This document shows positions 11,501 through 23,792 of a stretch of 64,000 nt of DNA, piece by piece (position 1 is the first letter of the stretch; each line of letters begins with the position of its first letter). Where the stretch lies: assembly GCA_009733575.1 (NCBI GenBank), contig ML769457.1, forward strand, positions 2,619 through 66,618. Direction: 5' to 3'. The translations under genes were made by a program, and so were the position numbers. Below the pieces are notes generated by a model. That model did not search any database, was not told the origin of the DNA, and saw nothing but the letters and a program-made list of their open reading frames with translations. The stretch comes from Gymnopus androsaceus JB14. Its lineage: Eukaryota > Basidiomycota > Agaricomycetes > Agaricales > Omphalotaceae.

Positions 11501-12470
11501 CCACAGTAGCTGCAATAATGCAGTCTTACATGAGCTCAGCTCTCGTTGTTCAAATGACTCGAGTTCAAGTCAAGCCCTCCAAACGACAAAGTACCGGTGA
11601 GAGTTTGATTATACGTACCTCAGTTTGATTGCATTAAACTCTCGCTCACTGTAGGTCTACCTCTTTCAATTTGTTGAAGGTTTTAGGCTCGAGCTCGAGA
11701 GGATCTCTGAGTGAATTGGCCCAGACCATTCATTGATCTCAGGCTCGGAAATAGCATTGTTTCAACACTAGTTTGGGGGAGACCATACATCTCAGTGGAT
11801 AGAAATTCGCCCGAGGAGGTGCAAGCGGTACGCCTGTTTCAAATTGGTTACTGAACTTTTCAACGACTCAATCTTATATAGTCTTATATTGTGACAATGC
11901 GGTTGCTCTTGACAAGCTTTCACAACAACCTTTCACACATAATTATGGTACTTATGAAACGAGTGATAAAATTGAGCGGCTCCGAATTTTTGTAGTTTCC
12001 AATCTCATATCAATGTACTCTAACAACACATCTCTATACACTGGGACAACGACGCAGCTTCGCCCAGCTCTTTCCCTAACGCATCTTCATGACTCCGGTT
12101 TCAAAGTTATATCGTGGCTGAACTGGGACAGAGTACTACCTTTTGGAAATGGAAAAGCAGAATTCGGACCAGGTGAGTAAATCACTTTCAAAGCTTCCCT
12201 CAGGGCTGACAAGTTACCGACATGTCGAATTTAGATTCGTTTATTTATGTATTGCAATTTATGTATTGCAATTACTTTGCAGGGTTGTTCGTCGATCTTC
12301 AGTGATCCTGCTTCGAGACTATATATAGACATTTATTTTTTCAGAATCAGGACTTCAGAATCAGGACTACATATCTATCTATACGAAAGCATCACGATAA
12401 TTCCGGGATAGAAGATCAAGCGGCGCATCCGGGATGTTGAACCCGAAAGTAACACACGAAATCACGGGCT
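11501..12470. other. Array spacer
   Basis: Counterpart of 590-1430 and 35740-36400, more diverged. At 12165-12177 this copy keeps a GGTGAGTAAATC donor-like site that reads CTGAGTAAATT in the other copies. A 16-base direct repeat (ATTTATGTATTGCAAT) sits at 12243-12272. No gene supported. Confidence 0.5.
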
Positions 12471-13092
12471 CTACGAGGTAGACTGCAAGGCCCGCGCAGA
12501 GAGAGGTAAATCATTTCGCATGGTGCAGTTGTTTTGCCTGTGGCGTGAAAGGGAATTCTGATTCTTCAAGACCGCAGGACAGTCGGGACAGCGCACACGA
12601 AATCCCAGGTGTGCTACATTGAAATGATCTAATCCAATCGATCAGAGAGCATTGAGAGAAAAAAGAGCTTTGATTCACTTTCCCTGCCCTGCTTGCTCGT
12701 GTACTCCTTGACACAGCCATGATAATTACAAAGAAAATCTCCATTGGCTTGTCGGGGAGGAGGCTCGTAAGGGGCGATATAAAGCATTTCTTCGGGTATC
12801 TTTAACGTCTTCCATGCCCAAGTCCCAAAGTCTTCCGGCCGTCCATCATAGGACTGCACAAACTTTCCCCACTCTTCCGGAGTCATGGGCTTCCGCTGAT
12901 TTTTGCAACTGCTTCCAAGTCAATTTATGATATTATTCAGTTCGAGAGGACTACGACTACTCACGTCTCGTTGATCAAGCTTTGGGCATTATGATAATCG
13001 CGAAATCCTTGTAGTCTGTCATTCGATCTTCTCAGTTTCAGCGATGCGAGGAAAAAGATGTATCTTTACCTGGGGATTTGGGACAGCTCCAT
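12471..13092 (-). CDS. Small two-zinc-finger protein, copy 3 (intact, 158 aa)
   Basis: Minus-strand exons 13092-13070, 13027-12965, 12911-12679 and 12628-12471 join in frame to 158 codons plus a stop, all with GT-AG introns of 42-53 bases. The product begins MELSQIPR, has the YHNAQSLINET segment, MTPEEWGKFV, GRPEDFGTW, IAPYEPPP, then finger 1 (CNYHGC to HFNVAH) and finger 2 (CPDC to HRQNNC). It has a longer C-terminal tail than copies 1, 5 and 8. The finger spacing is identical to the other intact copies although the surrounding residues differ, which suggests purifying selection. Function is unknown. It converges on FAP1 remnant 3. Confidence 0.8.
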
Positions 13093-13400
13093 TGGGTTCA
13101 AAGGTCGAGCGGGAAGATTGTTTTCGGGATATAGTGAAGACCTTTAGCTTCAGGGAAGTTGGAGACTGAGACACCGTGTTTTTATAGAAGATGTCATGCG
13201 CCTGAAAGGATACAAAATGAAGCGCAACTTACTATCCAGCACTATCCGGACGTTAATATATTCGAACATTAAAGAAGTTTCTTCGGAATTTGAGGTGCGT
13301 GATTCAGCGAATCTAGGAATTGAGTAACATTAACATTAACAAAAGTATATATCTTACTGTCAGAAAAGAACATCTGGAAAGGTCTTGTACTCCAAAGGCT
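13093..13400. other. Upstream spacer of zinc-finger copy 3
   Basis: Promoter-side spacer like 2635-2900 and 42454-42760 (GTAACATTAACATTAAC-type motif near 13325). Nothing coding seen. Confidence 0.45.
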
Positions 13401-14830
13401 TTGATATTAGTGCACGCGCCACACTCATCCAAGGGGCCTCGCTAAATTTATCACTCTACCAATTGCCCTGTCGAGAGGTTTGAGCTCATTGTCAAGTTCT
13501 TTGTAGATGACGACCGTGGTGGTAAATCGGGGTGGCGGAGAGCTACCTGGGAAACCAATATTTGACTCTTGTGCCTAGTGGCCCACTTCTGCAAGAGGAC
13601 GTGCCAAAAATGAGTGTAGAATTGTCTGAGGGTGTGGGGTATTTCGGTGGGGTCTTGGTTTGAATATACCTATTATCACCGCGTTTTGATTCAACTTGCG
13701 GGAGAGCTACGAGAATGAGGAGAAATCGTTTGTTCTGCGCTTCAGCAGGTATGTCCCATGGACCGATTGGAGAATCCCGGTTGCCCAGCCAGGTGTCTTC
13801 TTTGTTCGAAAAAAGAATACAGGCTGCTCTTCTTCCTGTTCGATTTCGTAAGTGTTCAATGGTGGTCGTAAAGTAACATCTCCGTACCCGGACACGATAA
13901 CCTTTGCAGATTTACACACATGCCACACCAGATCTATAGAGCAACTTAAATTCCACGGCACTTGCCGGGCAAGCCATGTATGAAACGTACGGCGGTCAAG
14001 TATCAGGCACTGTTGTATTGTGGATTTGAATAAGGCATATCCGGATTTCATTGGTCAATCCAGCTACTGCTTGCCGTACAAACCTTCCAGGATTTGGTGT
14101 ATCATGGATAAGGTTACTTGAATAAACTAAATTCAATGGCCTTGCTTGGGTCCATAGTCGATCATGTTGACGAGAGTTTGGAACACCGCAGGGAAGATAG
14201 TGGGACCGGCGGATGCACCAATGGTGATGTAGGGATAGCCTTTTTATTGTAGGATGCGGAGTGCAGAAAAGATGGTAAGTACCGTTTCCATGCTCGACGA
14301 TGGTAGGACAAATGGATGAAAGAGGACGTTTTCCAGGGTATGGCAAATTTCCTACACAGATTTTAGTCTCTATAATTTTTCAAAATTCGGGGTTGGGTTT
14401 ACAGGGAGCAGGGACTAGAAAAACACAAGGTTAGGTCAGACATGCAGAAGGCGTTAAGCTCTTACATTTCCCAAAGATGTTCTTGCTGAAGGTACTAAAG
14501 TCGCTCACCTAGAAATAGATGTGATTAGAGACTCTTGCCCATTAGATACTTCTGACATACCTGGCTACGCCTGTGACGGGCTGAACCCCAGAACCTACAT
14601 CAACAGTCACTATGGGATTTGGCCCCAAAGAAACGATTGCGACTCATTAGTTAATTGTGAAGGTCACAGAAACCATCAATCCATTCTTATCCATGGTAGA
14701 TATGTGGCTCTACGGAATAAAAACTCAGAGGTTGTAGGTCAAGAAAGATTGAAGCACATCGTACCGTTAAACTCACTATCCGGAATGTTACTTGCGTTAA
14801 TATAGAGATGATTTCTCTCGGAATACTATG
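13401..14830 (-). pseudogene. Gamma-glutamyltranspeptidase (GGT) pseudogene
   Basis: Reading the minus strand and allowing frame changes, I see the ordered hallmarks of the GGT small subunit: SHISTMDKNGLMVSVTFT (about 14690), SDFSTFSKNIFG (about 14500), PGKRPLSSICPTIVEHGNGT (14340-14280), GPTIFPAVFQTLVNM (about 14200) and DPSKAIEFS (about 14145). In the family the catalytic Thr precedes the SH of the first motif; here that codon is TAG. Frameshifts separate the motifs and the large subunit is not found upstream. A dead copy, probably brought in with the array. The segment 13401-13990 should hold the C-terminus but is only loosely recognisable. Confidence 0.8.
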
Positions 14831-14939
14831 TTCGAGAAGGTTGCATATATCTTACTGTCACAAAAGAACGTCTTGTGCTGAGCTCATTGTCATGTTCTTT
14901 GTAAATCACGTCCGTGGCGGTAAATCAGGGTAGCGGAGG

Positions 14940-15345
14940 CTGGCGGAGGTTACCTGGGAAATCAATATTCGACTCTTGTGCCAAACGGCCACACTTCGGC
15001 AAGAGAACGTGCCAAAACTGAGTGTAGAGGGCGTAGGGTATCTCGGAGGGGCCTTGGTTTGAATATGCCTATTATGTCCGCGTTTTGATAATATATCGTC
15101 TCGCGGGAGATAACTACGTTATGGTTTTTGCTATGATTCCGATCTATGATTCCGATGGAACCATTGGAGAATCCAAGTCCGGTCGCCTCGGCCAGGTGTC
15201 TTCTTTGTTCGGAAAAAAGAAGCAAGCCTCCTTTTTGCAGTGTTCATGAATTCCTGTCGATTGTTGCTGTACCTTTCTGGGGGACGAACGATCGCTCCAG
15301 GCCTTTTACGAAGATGGAAAGCGGGATGGCTTGATGCATGAGGTT
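14940..15345 (-). pseudogene. Second fragment of the GGT-unit 3' region
   Basis: This stretch repeats 13550-13850 (shared IIGIFKPRP frame and flanking sequence) in the same orientation, so it is the 3' end of a tandem second copy of the dead GGT unit. No intact frame. Its own upstream part is not present in recognisable form. Confidence 0.6.
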
Positions 15346-16600
15346 CTAATTCCTTGGTGCAACGGAAGGTTAAACCGGGGTCTGATCATGAGAACAGAAT
15401 TCAACGCTCACAAGCCTATGCTCTTAGGCCATGCTTGCATCGTGCACCCATTTTTCTGTCTTTTGGCAGGCCGTATAAGGAAAATTATTTCTGTCTCGGC
15501 TACAGATAGATCAATGACCAGTGTGATCTGGAATAAGGTATACCTCTCCGAGTTGCAGAAGATAATAGATAGCAGCTTCTTAGAGAACGCCAGAAATTAA
15601 CTCTCCTTGTCATTGAACCGCGCAAGTCTTGAATCCGTGGAGCACCGCTGTAGAACTTGCTCAGTGAAATTGAATTACCCGTGAAGAATAGGCAAAGTAC
15701 CAATAGCTTGGCACAGAAATGTTCAGAGGGTGCGGGCTGAGGCAAAATTGAGACTACTTATTTCGAATCAAGCAAATGATCAACTCAACTAAAGATCCCC
15801 ATTGGTAGCGATTGTGATGGCTGTTGGTTCAATAAAGAATTCGCATTCGTTTGAGAGCAGCAAGTCTGAGAGTATTTGTTTGAGAAGAGGAAGAGTTAAC
15901 AGTAGGGCGCTTACTGTGGTAAGCTTATGCGATTGCGATCTCTCGGCACTCGCTGGCCGGAAGCCCGGCTTCTAAGTACTTTCAACTAGGGTCCACTACG
16001 ACGTACGTGGCCAGACAATAGTAACAGACTGAGATACCAGTAATACCTCCTGTGAAACTCCTTATAAGTCTGCTATGAGGAAGGATATCCGATAGAAGAA
16101 GAACTGAAAAAAAACCCCCGCGCGATGACAATTCAAAAAAAGAATGGACCTAGCAAGTAGGCGATTGTTATGGAGCTCATGTTCTTTGAGCATACTACTA
16201 AGTACTAGTACTGCTAATAGATAATTTATCGAGTATGCATCTGCATATGACTGTGCTCGTCGCGGCTTTCAACGTCGTGCATGCATCCACCAACAAAGAT
16301 TCTTTCCTTTGCATTCAGGGCTGCGTTGCGTTTTCCATTTCAAATCTAGCTTTATCTTATCTACGCTTCATGGGTGCATTCAGTGCAAATATGGCGGAAA
16401 ACTTTCAACTTGATAAATCTGTCCGAACGACATCTGTTCTGAAGTCGCAAAGATTCGAAAGAGGCTCAAGCTCCTAAGATGGGTGTGACAGACGGTGGAG
16501 ATGGGCGGTATGATGACGATAATAATACTTACCGGTGGTTCATGAGTCCTAGGTCCGACTCCTCGCATATCAAGGACCCATTGTTTCATACTCACAGAAG
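15346..16600. other. Spacer of the alternative unit type
   Basis: From about 15820 this matches 30030-30700 in patches (AATTCGCATTCGTT-type segment, then CTTCATGGGTGCATTC near 16367 and 30609). A 94-residue class of short ORFs occurs, but none is kept between the two copies. No gene supported. Confidence 0.4.
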
Positions 16601-16611
16601 TTTACCTCCCA

Positions 16612-16721
16612 TGAGCAGGCTCTGGACCCAGGCAGAGCAGGCCATACTCTCGGCATGCGCATGAGCAAGCGGAAATTTGGAGGGCAGCGATAAAGTGAGA
16701 TCCTAGTTTCTCGTCATTGCA
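16612..16721 (+). pseudogene. Conserved 3' exon-like fragment, copy 1
   Basis: Matches 30703-30819, where an open frame ends LWTQMEQAKLYSW...KLEDSNKVRS and a stop. Here a TGA interrupts the frame after LSACA, but the final residues KVRS and the stop are kept. Probably the 3' end of an unidentified gene that takes the place of FAP1 in this unit type. Confidence 0.35.
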
Positions 16722-16979
16722 TATATAACACATGAAATTGGAAGAACGCATGGAAGAACGCATGGAAGAACAACCTGACAGTACAGAAGAAACGTTAACT
16801 GCGGAAGTAAGAAAACAGGAGCAAAGAAGGATGTTCAATGCCACACAACAGAAAGAAGGCAGCAGACATGATTAAACAAAGTAAATTGAAGAAGAACCAG
16901 AGGCAGGGTATTGAAGGGTTCGAAGGAGAAGGCGTCTGCAGATAAATCCACAGTTAGAACAGCGCTGATGAACCCCGAG

Positions 16980-17420
16980 GTAAATTTTATTGCAAAGAGC
17001 TACGCAACCCGGTCATGATAAATCAGAGGTCAAAGAAGTGGAAACCCCAGACTCACTGATCGTGGCATATGTAGAGTATACTTTATCGCAGCCATGATAG
17101 TGGCAGGAAAGTTTTCCATTCGATAAAGGGGCGGAAGAGATGGTATCGAATCCTCGCTACGTCCAACATAGAGCTTCACTTGAATTCCGTTATACCACTC
17201 TTTCAGCTTTCGTATATCAAGCCTGCTCCTGGACTAATCAATGACACTACTCGCATACAAACACAATAGCCTACTCATGCAGCTCGGAGGGAAAACTCTC
17301 GATGTCATACGAATTTTCCGATGGAGGTTTGTCAATGGATTTCAACAATTTTGTGTGCCACGTCAAATAATATTCATACCTAGGAATTATAGGAATTATT
17401 GCTAGTCGATGGGACGACAT
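16980..17420 (-). pseudogene. Small two-zinc-finger gene, copy 4 (divergent, broken)
   Basis: Minus-strand blocks match the family: exon 1 MSSHRLAII ending at a GTATGA donor (17420-17380), an exon 2 block YDIESFPSELHE, exon 3 LKEWYNG and finger 1 (CHYHGC) reached by a frame change, and an exon 4 block with CSNCGF and the LGVHQR equivalent of HLGFRVH. The intron 1 acceptor reads CAA where copy 6 has CAG. Finger 2 lacks its His/Cys ligands. Together with copy 6 it forms a separate subfamily. Confidence 0.6.
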
Positions 17421-17684
17421 TGTTGGATCTCGTTGTCGACTTGATATCGGAGAAGGTGTTTGAGCTGAAGACCTTTAGTAAGTTAAGGATGCGGATTCGG
17501 ATGCTGTTTTATAGAAATGTAGAGCGAAACTAGCTACCGAAAGCTCAACGTTTTGCAAGGTTATTGTATGAATCATAGAGCACACCTAGCCTGATGTTGT
17601 GTGGCTAAAGAGCATGTATTGCGCTCGTGGTTGAGTGTTCATCGAGTAACGGAAAGAGCGTTGGGCTTATGAATCTAATTGCAG

Positions 17685-17790
17685 GTTAATGTAAGGTTAA
17701 TGAATGGACGTTAAATGATAATGAATGGATGATAAGCGATAATGAATGGATGATAAACGTTAATGAACAGAGGATAAGTTAATGAATTAG
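17685..17790. repeat. Short tandem repeat, TAATGAATGGATGATAA-type
   Basis: About five imperfect 20-26-base units (TAATGAATGGATGATAAGCG and relatives). A degenerate counterpart lies at about 31775-31840, so the repeat predates duplication of this unit. Confidence 0.7.
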
Positions 17791-20499
17791 ATGATAAGTA
17801 CGACCGACGCTGATATGAATGAGAAAAAGTACCGAAAGATCTTGACAGAAGAACTCCTAAGTATAAGAACACGATGTTCATTAACATTCGATAATTTAGG
17901 TTCACGATGGAATCGTTTACAATGGAGAAAACCAACTTACCGACCGCGTGGACGTAGGAGGTCAGGAGACTACCCAGAGACACACTCCTCATGTCGTTGT
18001 GCAAGGACGCTCAATCTACACCAAAATCAGAATCCATACCTTGGAAATCCAGAACCAGCACTTGCATAGAGCTTGATTTTGTCATTGCCGATGTAGCGAG
18101 CTTTTCTGGTCCTTGGTATACTATACGAATAAACGATAACTCTGGGCTTGATTACGAATGTACCAGAGCACCTGAATCAGTGCTTGTCATCAGCAAGCGC
18201 GCGCGCGCTCCAACATCATGCAAAATCTGCCCGAGTTTTCGTCATATAATATTTCAGAGCCATACCCATCTTCTTCCGACACCTTCAGAAAAGATGCAAT
18301 CATCTAGAAAAAGTCCCTAACTACTTTGTGTAAAACAAAATGTTTTCGTCAGTGTCAGCGATGGAAGTATCAGCCCTTTGACCTAGAGGGACATGGCGTA
18401 GAGCAGTACCAACCATTTTGAGATTCTGCCTTGGAGATGAGACTGATCCAATGAACTCGAATGGATCAGCCACAGATGTTGTGCGGAGTCTAATGAAGAA
18501 CCATGAGACTGTACGTCGACAGTCCAAGAAAAGTTCCGAGAAAAGTTCTCACTTCATTGCTAGAGGAAATTTCAGTTGGAAGAGCTTAGGGCTAGCTCGA
18601 TCCAATGCGATACTAAGATACTGAGTGAGAGTTCATATAGAGTAAAAACAGCCTACATAACATGCCTGCTCGCCTGGCTCTCGTTATCTTCCGAGTGCGA
18701 AAATCCGGGCCAGTGAGCCTGCAAACGTTTTGTTTCGCAACTTAAGTACTATTGTGCCATAAATTGCTGTTCAAGTTGCTCCTGTCGATGGTTGATTTCG
18801 GAAATTTAAAAGGTTCGGGAGCCATTGGCGCCCATGTAATTTCTTTCGATCTCTTCGATCTCTCCAAACCAAATCGCCCTCTGGCGCCTCTTTAGGCTGG
18901 TATTGGAGCGTATTTCCACCAATCTCTCTCACTTCCTTTGGTCTACGTTGGCACACTGGCATCGTCAACCGCATTTCGTCCGACTCTGGACATCGTCTCT
19001 GAAAAATTTCAGGACACATTCGAGAACGACCCATATTCCACATCGCCTGAATGAAATCTGGGGTCAGAACCTGGCAACTGGTATTAATTTTTGAAGTTGC
19101 GGACTTTCACCTCAGAACAAAATCCTAGGTCACGACTCAGGTTACGACTCAGGTTACGACGGCAGCCCAAAAAATACCCATTCTGCATGCCCTTGCGGTA
19201 CACTTATTCACCATCGGCGGCTTACAAGGACTGCAGCAGAGGCGAGATCGTCAATGATCTTCAGATACTCGGGAAAGAACATTGCGGGTAAGAAATACCT
19301 TGAATCTAACAGTTATTTTGTTCACTATATCATTCAGACAACGATACGTTTACGTTCGCATGCTGGAATCAATATCTTCAAAGCACGTACTCACTTCTTG
19401 ATGATCACATTAAAGCGCAATCTATCCAGCTCTAATCCACTCACACTTTATTCTCTCATCGATGCGGATGTGCTTCCACTTTCTGTCCTTGATACGGAGT
19501 TATCAAAAGCATCGCACGTCGAAAGTCCTGAAAAAGTAGAAGGCGTCCCACATCCAGTAGCACTAGGTATTGATATATTGCGCAAGTAAGTACGGGAAGC
19601 CTTGGCTTGGTGTCTTTCGAGCTTACTGAGGATGAAACGCATAAATCTCCCGCGCAATTGACTTGCCACTATCCTGGCGTAGCTACATCTTTTGAATAAT
19701 TTTCGATGGTTCTGATGAAAAGATCATTGTCCTCAACAGCACCTAGACAAGGGTCCAACCAAGTTACAATCCCTCGGAGGCCCATGTCGGCCAGCGATTG
19801 TGACAAGCTAGCTAGGCGTCCAGAGTCTGCATTAAACGCACGAGAAGAGATAGCGGGCGAGCATATGTTCTCGTCCCAAAGTATCAATACTCAAGATGCT
19901 AGCTAGGCCCCAGCGAGATGCTGATAGAGGAACTATTGATTTGGATGTGAAACTTTGATCTAAAGATGTATCCTCATTGTGGCTTGATCGTTTCGCTATC
20001 GATAGCTCGCCGTGTTCTCGTTGGCCTCCTGACCCCGGCTGTGCGATAGTATGTTGGAGTCTGAGATGTGGCTCTTCATCTCCGAAATCGGACGGTGGAC
20101 GAAGAGGTCTATAAATCGTCGTACGTATGACAAAATGGGGATGCAAGTAGTAAGTATAAGTGGCAGGATTGTTTGTTTTATTCCATTAGATCAATTGAGA
20201 TTCAGAATACTTATTTTAATAATGCGAAATCCTGGTCTAGTTGGCAAGTTAGTATGTGTGTCAAGTTTAAAATGGACACTGGTCGACCCCGGTTACTCCA
20301 TTTTGAGGCTTGAAGCTTAAAGGTCTGAGAGGTTTAGATCCTCCATCCGAATCGGTTGAACGAATACTATCAATAAGAGTCAACTTGAGTCGCGATGAGC
20401 GCCCAAATTGCTCCGAAGGCTTACTCAGCGCTCAGCCGCCATTTATTTAAGGTGGCGCTTTTTCAATTCCTCCTTCATCCCGTTACTTTTTCGTAGCGG
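17791..20499. other. Long spacer upstream of the main FAP1 copy
   Basis: 17990-18190 matches 32270-32440. 18780-19080 matches the upstream regions at 33330-33530 and 38270-38480 (shared TTCGTCCGACTCTGG/TTTCGCCCGACTCTGG core). An ORF at 19254-19589 (plus) ends at a GTAAGT donor after DILRK and could be an exon. Overlapping minus frames at 19669-19887 and 19832-20146 join only with a frame change. I cannot assign any of these. The last 110 bases (20390-20499) are the FAP1 leader and promoter. Confidence 0.4.
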
Positions 20500-23400
20500 A
20501 TGGATAGTTCTGCACCTGCTGATCCTCACATCGCCACTACTGAACCTGCCGGCCAAAAGTCTAAACCTCCGAGACGGAAAAATCGGCCAAAAAAGCCAGA
20601 CGATTCCAATCCAAATCAGGGAGATGGAGCACGAAATCGCAATAAATCTCGTATAGACGAGAAGGGGAAGGAAAAGGTCGTTGGCCGTATCGGAAAAGCC
20701 AAATTCAACGCTGGACTTACTGCCGATCCTAAACCAGCCACCGAATCGACTTCGTCCGCTAAACCTCGGCGACGACCCTACAAGAATATCAAACCCCAGC
20801 CAGATGCAGGCGATTTAACCTCGAATCTCATCCGAGAACTTTCTAAACCACCGTATCTCGACTGCCTTATCTGTTTGTCAGCGATTCATCCTGCTCAGCC
20901 GACTTGGAGCTGCTCTCTGCTCATTCCTATGCAGGATGAGGACGCTGAGCATCATTCGCAGTATTGCTGGACGACATTTCATCTAAAATGTATCAAGGAA
21001 TGGTCAGAGAAGAGTTACAAGGAGGTCAAGGCTGCTTGGGAAGCTAGGGAAGAATTCAACAAGGACGGCGAATGGAGATGTCCGGGGTGCCAGGGAAGAA
21101 GGAACAAGCTGATTAAAGGATATGTGTATGTAGCCATTCCAAATCTATTTCGTTTTCTCACATTTTTCTAGATGCTTCTGTGGCTCGATCCACTCACCAA
21201 ACAACCGTTTGGCGACACCTCATTCATGTGGAAACGCGTGCTCTCGTCCTAGGAATTCCTGCGCTCATCTTTGTCCTCTTCTATGTCATCCAGGACCATG
21301 TCCTCCATGTAAAATCATCATGGAGATCCCATGTGGATGTCCACGTCAGAAAACAGTCTCCGTTCGCTGCGGCGAAAACCCTCAAGTCTCCTGCGCCCTA
21401 CCTTGCTCAAAGCTGCTAGGCTGCGGTAAACATCGCTGCGAGCAAATTTGTCATCTCGGTCCTTGCTCCCCTTGTGAGCAGAAGGATAATCTCCACTGCT
21501 GGTGTGGGAAGGAGGAGAAATAGGTCATGTGCGGAGAGGGAGAGATATGGCTCGAACCTGTTGGTTGTGATGTGCTTTCGACAGATCGTATGCACTAGTC
21601 CTTGTCATTCTCCGACGTCTAACTCAGGACACTGTCCAATGTCTCCCGATCGAATCACCAGCTGTCCCTGTGGAAAACAGCCCATCTCTGTTTCGTCTTC
21701 TCCGCAACCAGGCGAGTTCCTTGCTTGCGCAAAGTGTACCAACCCTATTCCTGCCTGCGCCTCCATCTGTCTCAAAGCGCACCCGAATTGCGAGCATTCG
21801 TGTCAAGCGAAATGCCATACTTCGTCACCTTGTCCCCGTGTCGGGTAGACGTCGTTCGACCGTGTCACTGCGGAAGTTCCACAATCTCTCTTAAATGCGG
21901 AGACTTGCATAAAGATCCAGATATGGAGCAGGAGATACTCTGTACTCGTCCGTGTACGGCTATGCGGGCTTGCGGCAAACATCAGTGTACCCGAATTTGC
22001 TGCCCTCTTGCATCGCTTGCACTGACCTCCAAGGCAAAGGGTAAGAAGAGGGCCGCTGCTTCGCAGTTTAATGTAGACGAAGATCCAGAAGGACTGCACC
22101 AATGCGATCGGGTTTGTGGAAAGACGTTGAGCTGTGGTGCCCGTCAGTGCGAAGAAAGAGATCATAGAGGGCCTTGTAAACCCTGTTTGCGGAGTTCTTT
22201 CGAAGAGGTTTGTGTTTTTTTTCCTTGCATGAATCTATATTAATTTGCTTTTCCCCTAGCTGGTCTGCTTCTGCGGTCAAACAGTCCTCGAACCTCCCGT
22301 TCCCTGCGGTACCCGGATTCACTGCAGCTACCCATGCTCCCTCCCTCCCCCACCCTGCGGACACTCTAAAACTCCCCACACATGTCACTTCCCCGACACC
22401 CCCTGTCCACCCTGTCCCTTCCTCACCCACAAATCCTGTGCCTGCGGAAAGAAATCCGTCCCAAACATGCGCTGCTCTCTCGATTCCGACAAGGTATCCT
22501 GTGGGCTGGTATGTGGAAAACTGATGCCTTGTGGATATCACAAATGCGACCGGACGTGTCATGCAGGCGAATGTGGTGCTTGTTCGAGTATGTGTGGAAA
22601 GGCGCGGAAGTTGTGTCTTCCAGAACACCATCCTTGTACAAATTTATGCCATGCACCGACGGGGTGCGATGAAGACGAGCCATGCCAGACTCGCATCGAG
22701 GTGAGTTGTGAGTGTGGGAGGATTCGTCAGGCGGTAGTGTGTGGTAGAAGTAGAGCGAATACTTCGGGGGCGGCTAGGGCGAAAGGGCAAGTGATCAGTT
22801 GTACGGCCGAGTGTGCGTTGAAGAAGAGGAATGCGAGGCTGGCAGAGGCGTTGGGGATTAAGACTGATGCGAGCGGGGGTGTTTTGTCGGATGCGGCGAC
22901 GTATAGTGATGAGGTTGTGGCGTTTTCCAGAACGAATGCGAAGTTCTTGACGCTTGTTGAGGATACGTTGGCCGAGTGAGTGTCTCGCGTTGTTTTTGAC
23001 GACTGCGCTGTGGTATTGACTGCAGCTCGTTCTTGAACAGGTTCGTCAAGTCGAGTAGGACAAAACAAGTCCTGCCGTCTATGCCAATGGAAAAACGAAG
23101 CTTTGTGCATAACGTATGTTGTCAACCGTACTTACATCTTTTCGTTTCATCTCTGACTGAAATGTATTTTTTTTAAAACACCCTTAGCTAGCCAGCGTGT
23201 ACCGCCTAGACTCACAGATGGTTGATCAGGATCCTCATCGAAGGTTCGTACTTTATCAGCCTCACCAAATTCAATCCTAAGTCTCATTCGTATTTCTAGT
23301 GTACAAATCATCCGACGAATAGACACCCGGATTCCCAATCCACTCCTCTCAGCATACATCGCCAGTAAATTCGGTAATCTCGGGAAACTGGGTAATCTTC

Positions 23401-23792
23401 GAGGGGGACCGGTAGGAGCAGGAATCGCAAGCAGTAACAGTGGCGGCAGCACCACTAACAGGTCAAGTCATACCGAACCATGGCCAGGACCCGCTCCTGC
23501 TACTACACCGCGTGGATGGACGTCTGTCGTTGCATCACCACGAGCGGTGGTTACGCCACCAATGAGATCTACACCGAGTCCCACTGCTGCTAGTAGTAGA
23601 CCCAGTCGAACTACAGTGATTCCTGCTCCTCCGAAGCCGGCTTCGACTCAGGTAGAGTTGCTACCAACGAGCAGAGCTAGCGGTGCTCAGGGACATACGA
23701 CGACAATCGAAGGCTCCGCTGCCACCACTATTGCCACTGGAACTGAAGTTGCGAAGGAAGATATTCCGGATGATTGGGAAGATGATGTTTAA
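20500..23792 (+). pseudogene. FAP1: FAP1/NF-X1-type RING and zinc-finger protein, nearly full length but interrupted
   Basis: Exons 20500-21125, 21172-22207, 22260-22975, 23041-23113, 23188-23243, 23300-23792. The basic, low-complexity N-terminus is followed by a RING-CH-like finger (CLICLSAIHPAQPTW ... FHLKCIKEW ... WRCPGC, about residues 120-200), then tandem NF-X1 Cys/His repeats (CGKHRCEQICH, CGKHQCTRICC, CGYHKCDRTCH and others), then the conserved FVHNLA...MVDQDPHR segment and an acidic tail. In yeast FAP1 binds FKBP12; NF-X1 proteins are nuclear and ubiquitin-ligase-like (family knowledge). Exon 2 has an in-frame TAG at 21521-21523, and a stretch of about 300 bases (about 21535-21837) lies in the wrong frame, restored at 21838 where one C seems missing. 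Exons 1 and 3-6 are open. Either a young pseudogene or a gene with consensus errors. Confidence 0.8.

Noticed and set aside
21521..21523. Programmed readthrough or recoding at the TAG in FAP1
   Set aside because: The frame after the stop is also shifted for about 300 bases, so readthrough alone would not give a full product. Mutation or sequence error is simpler.
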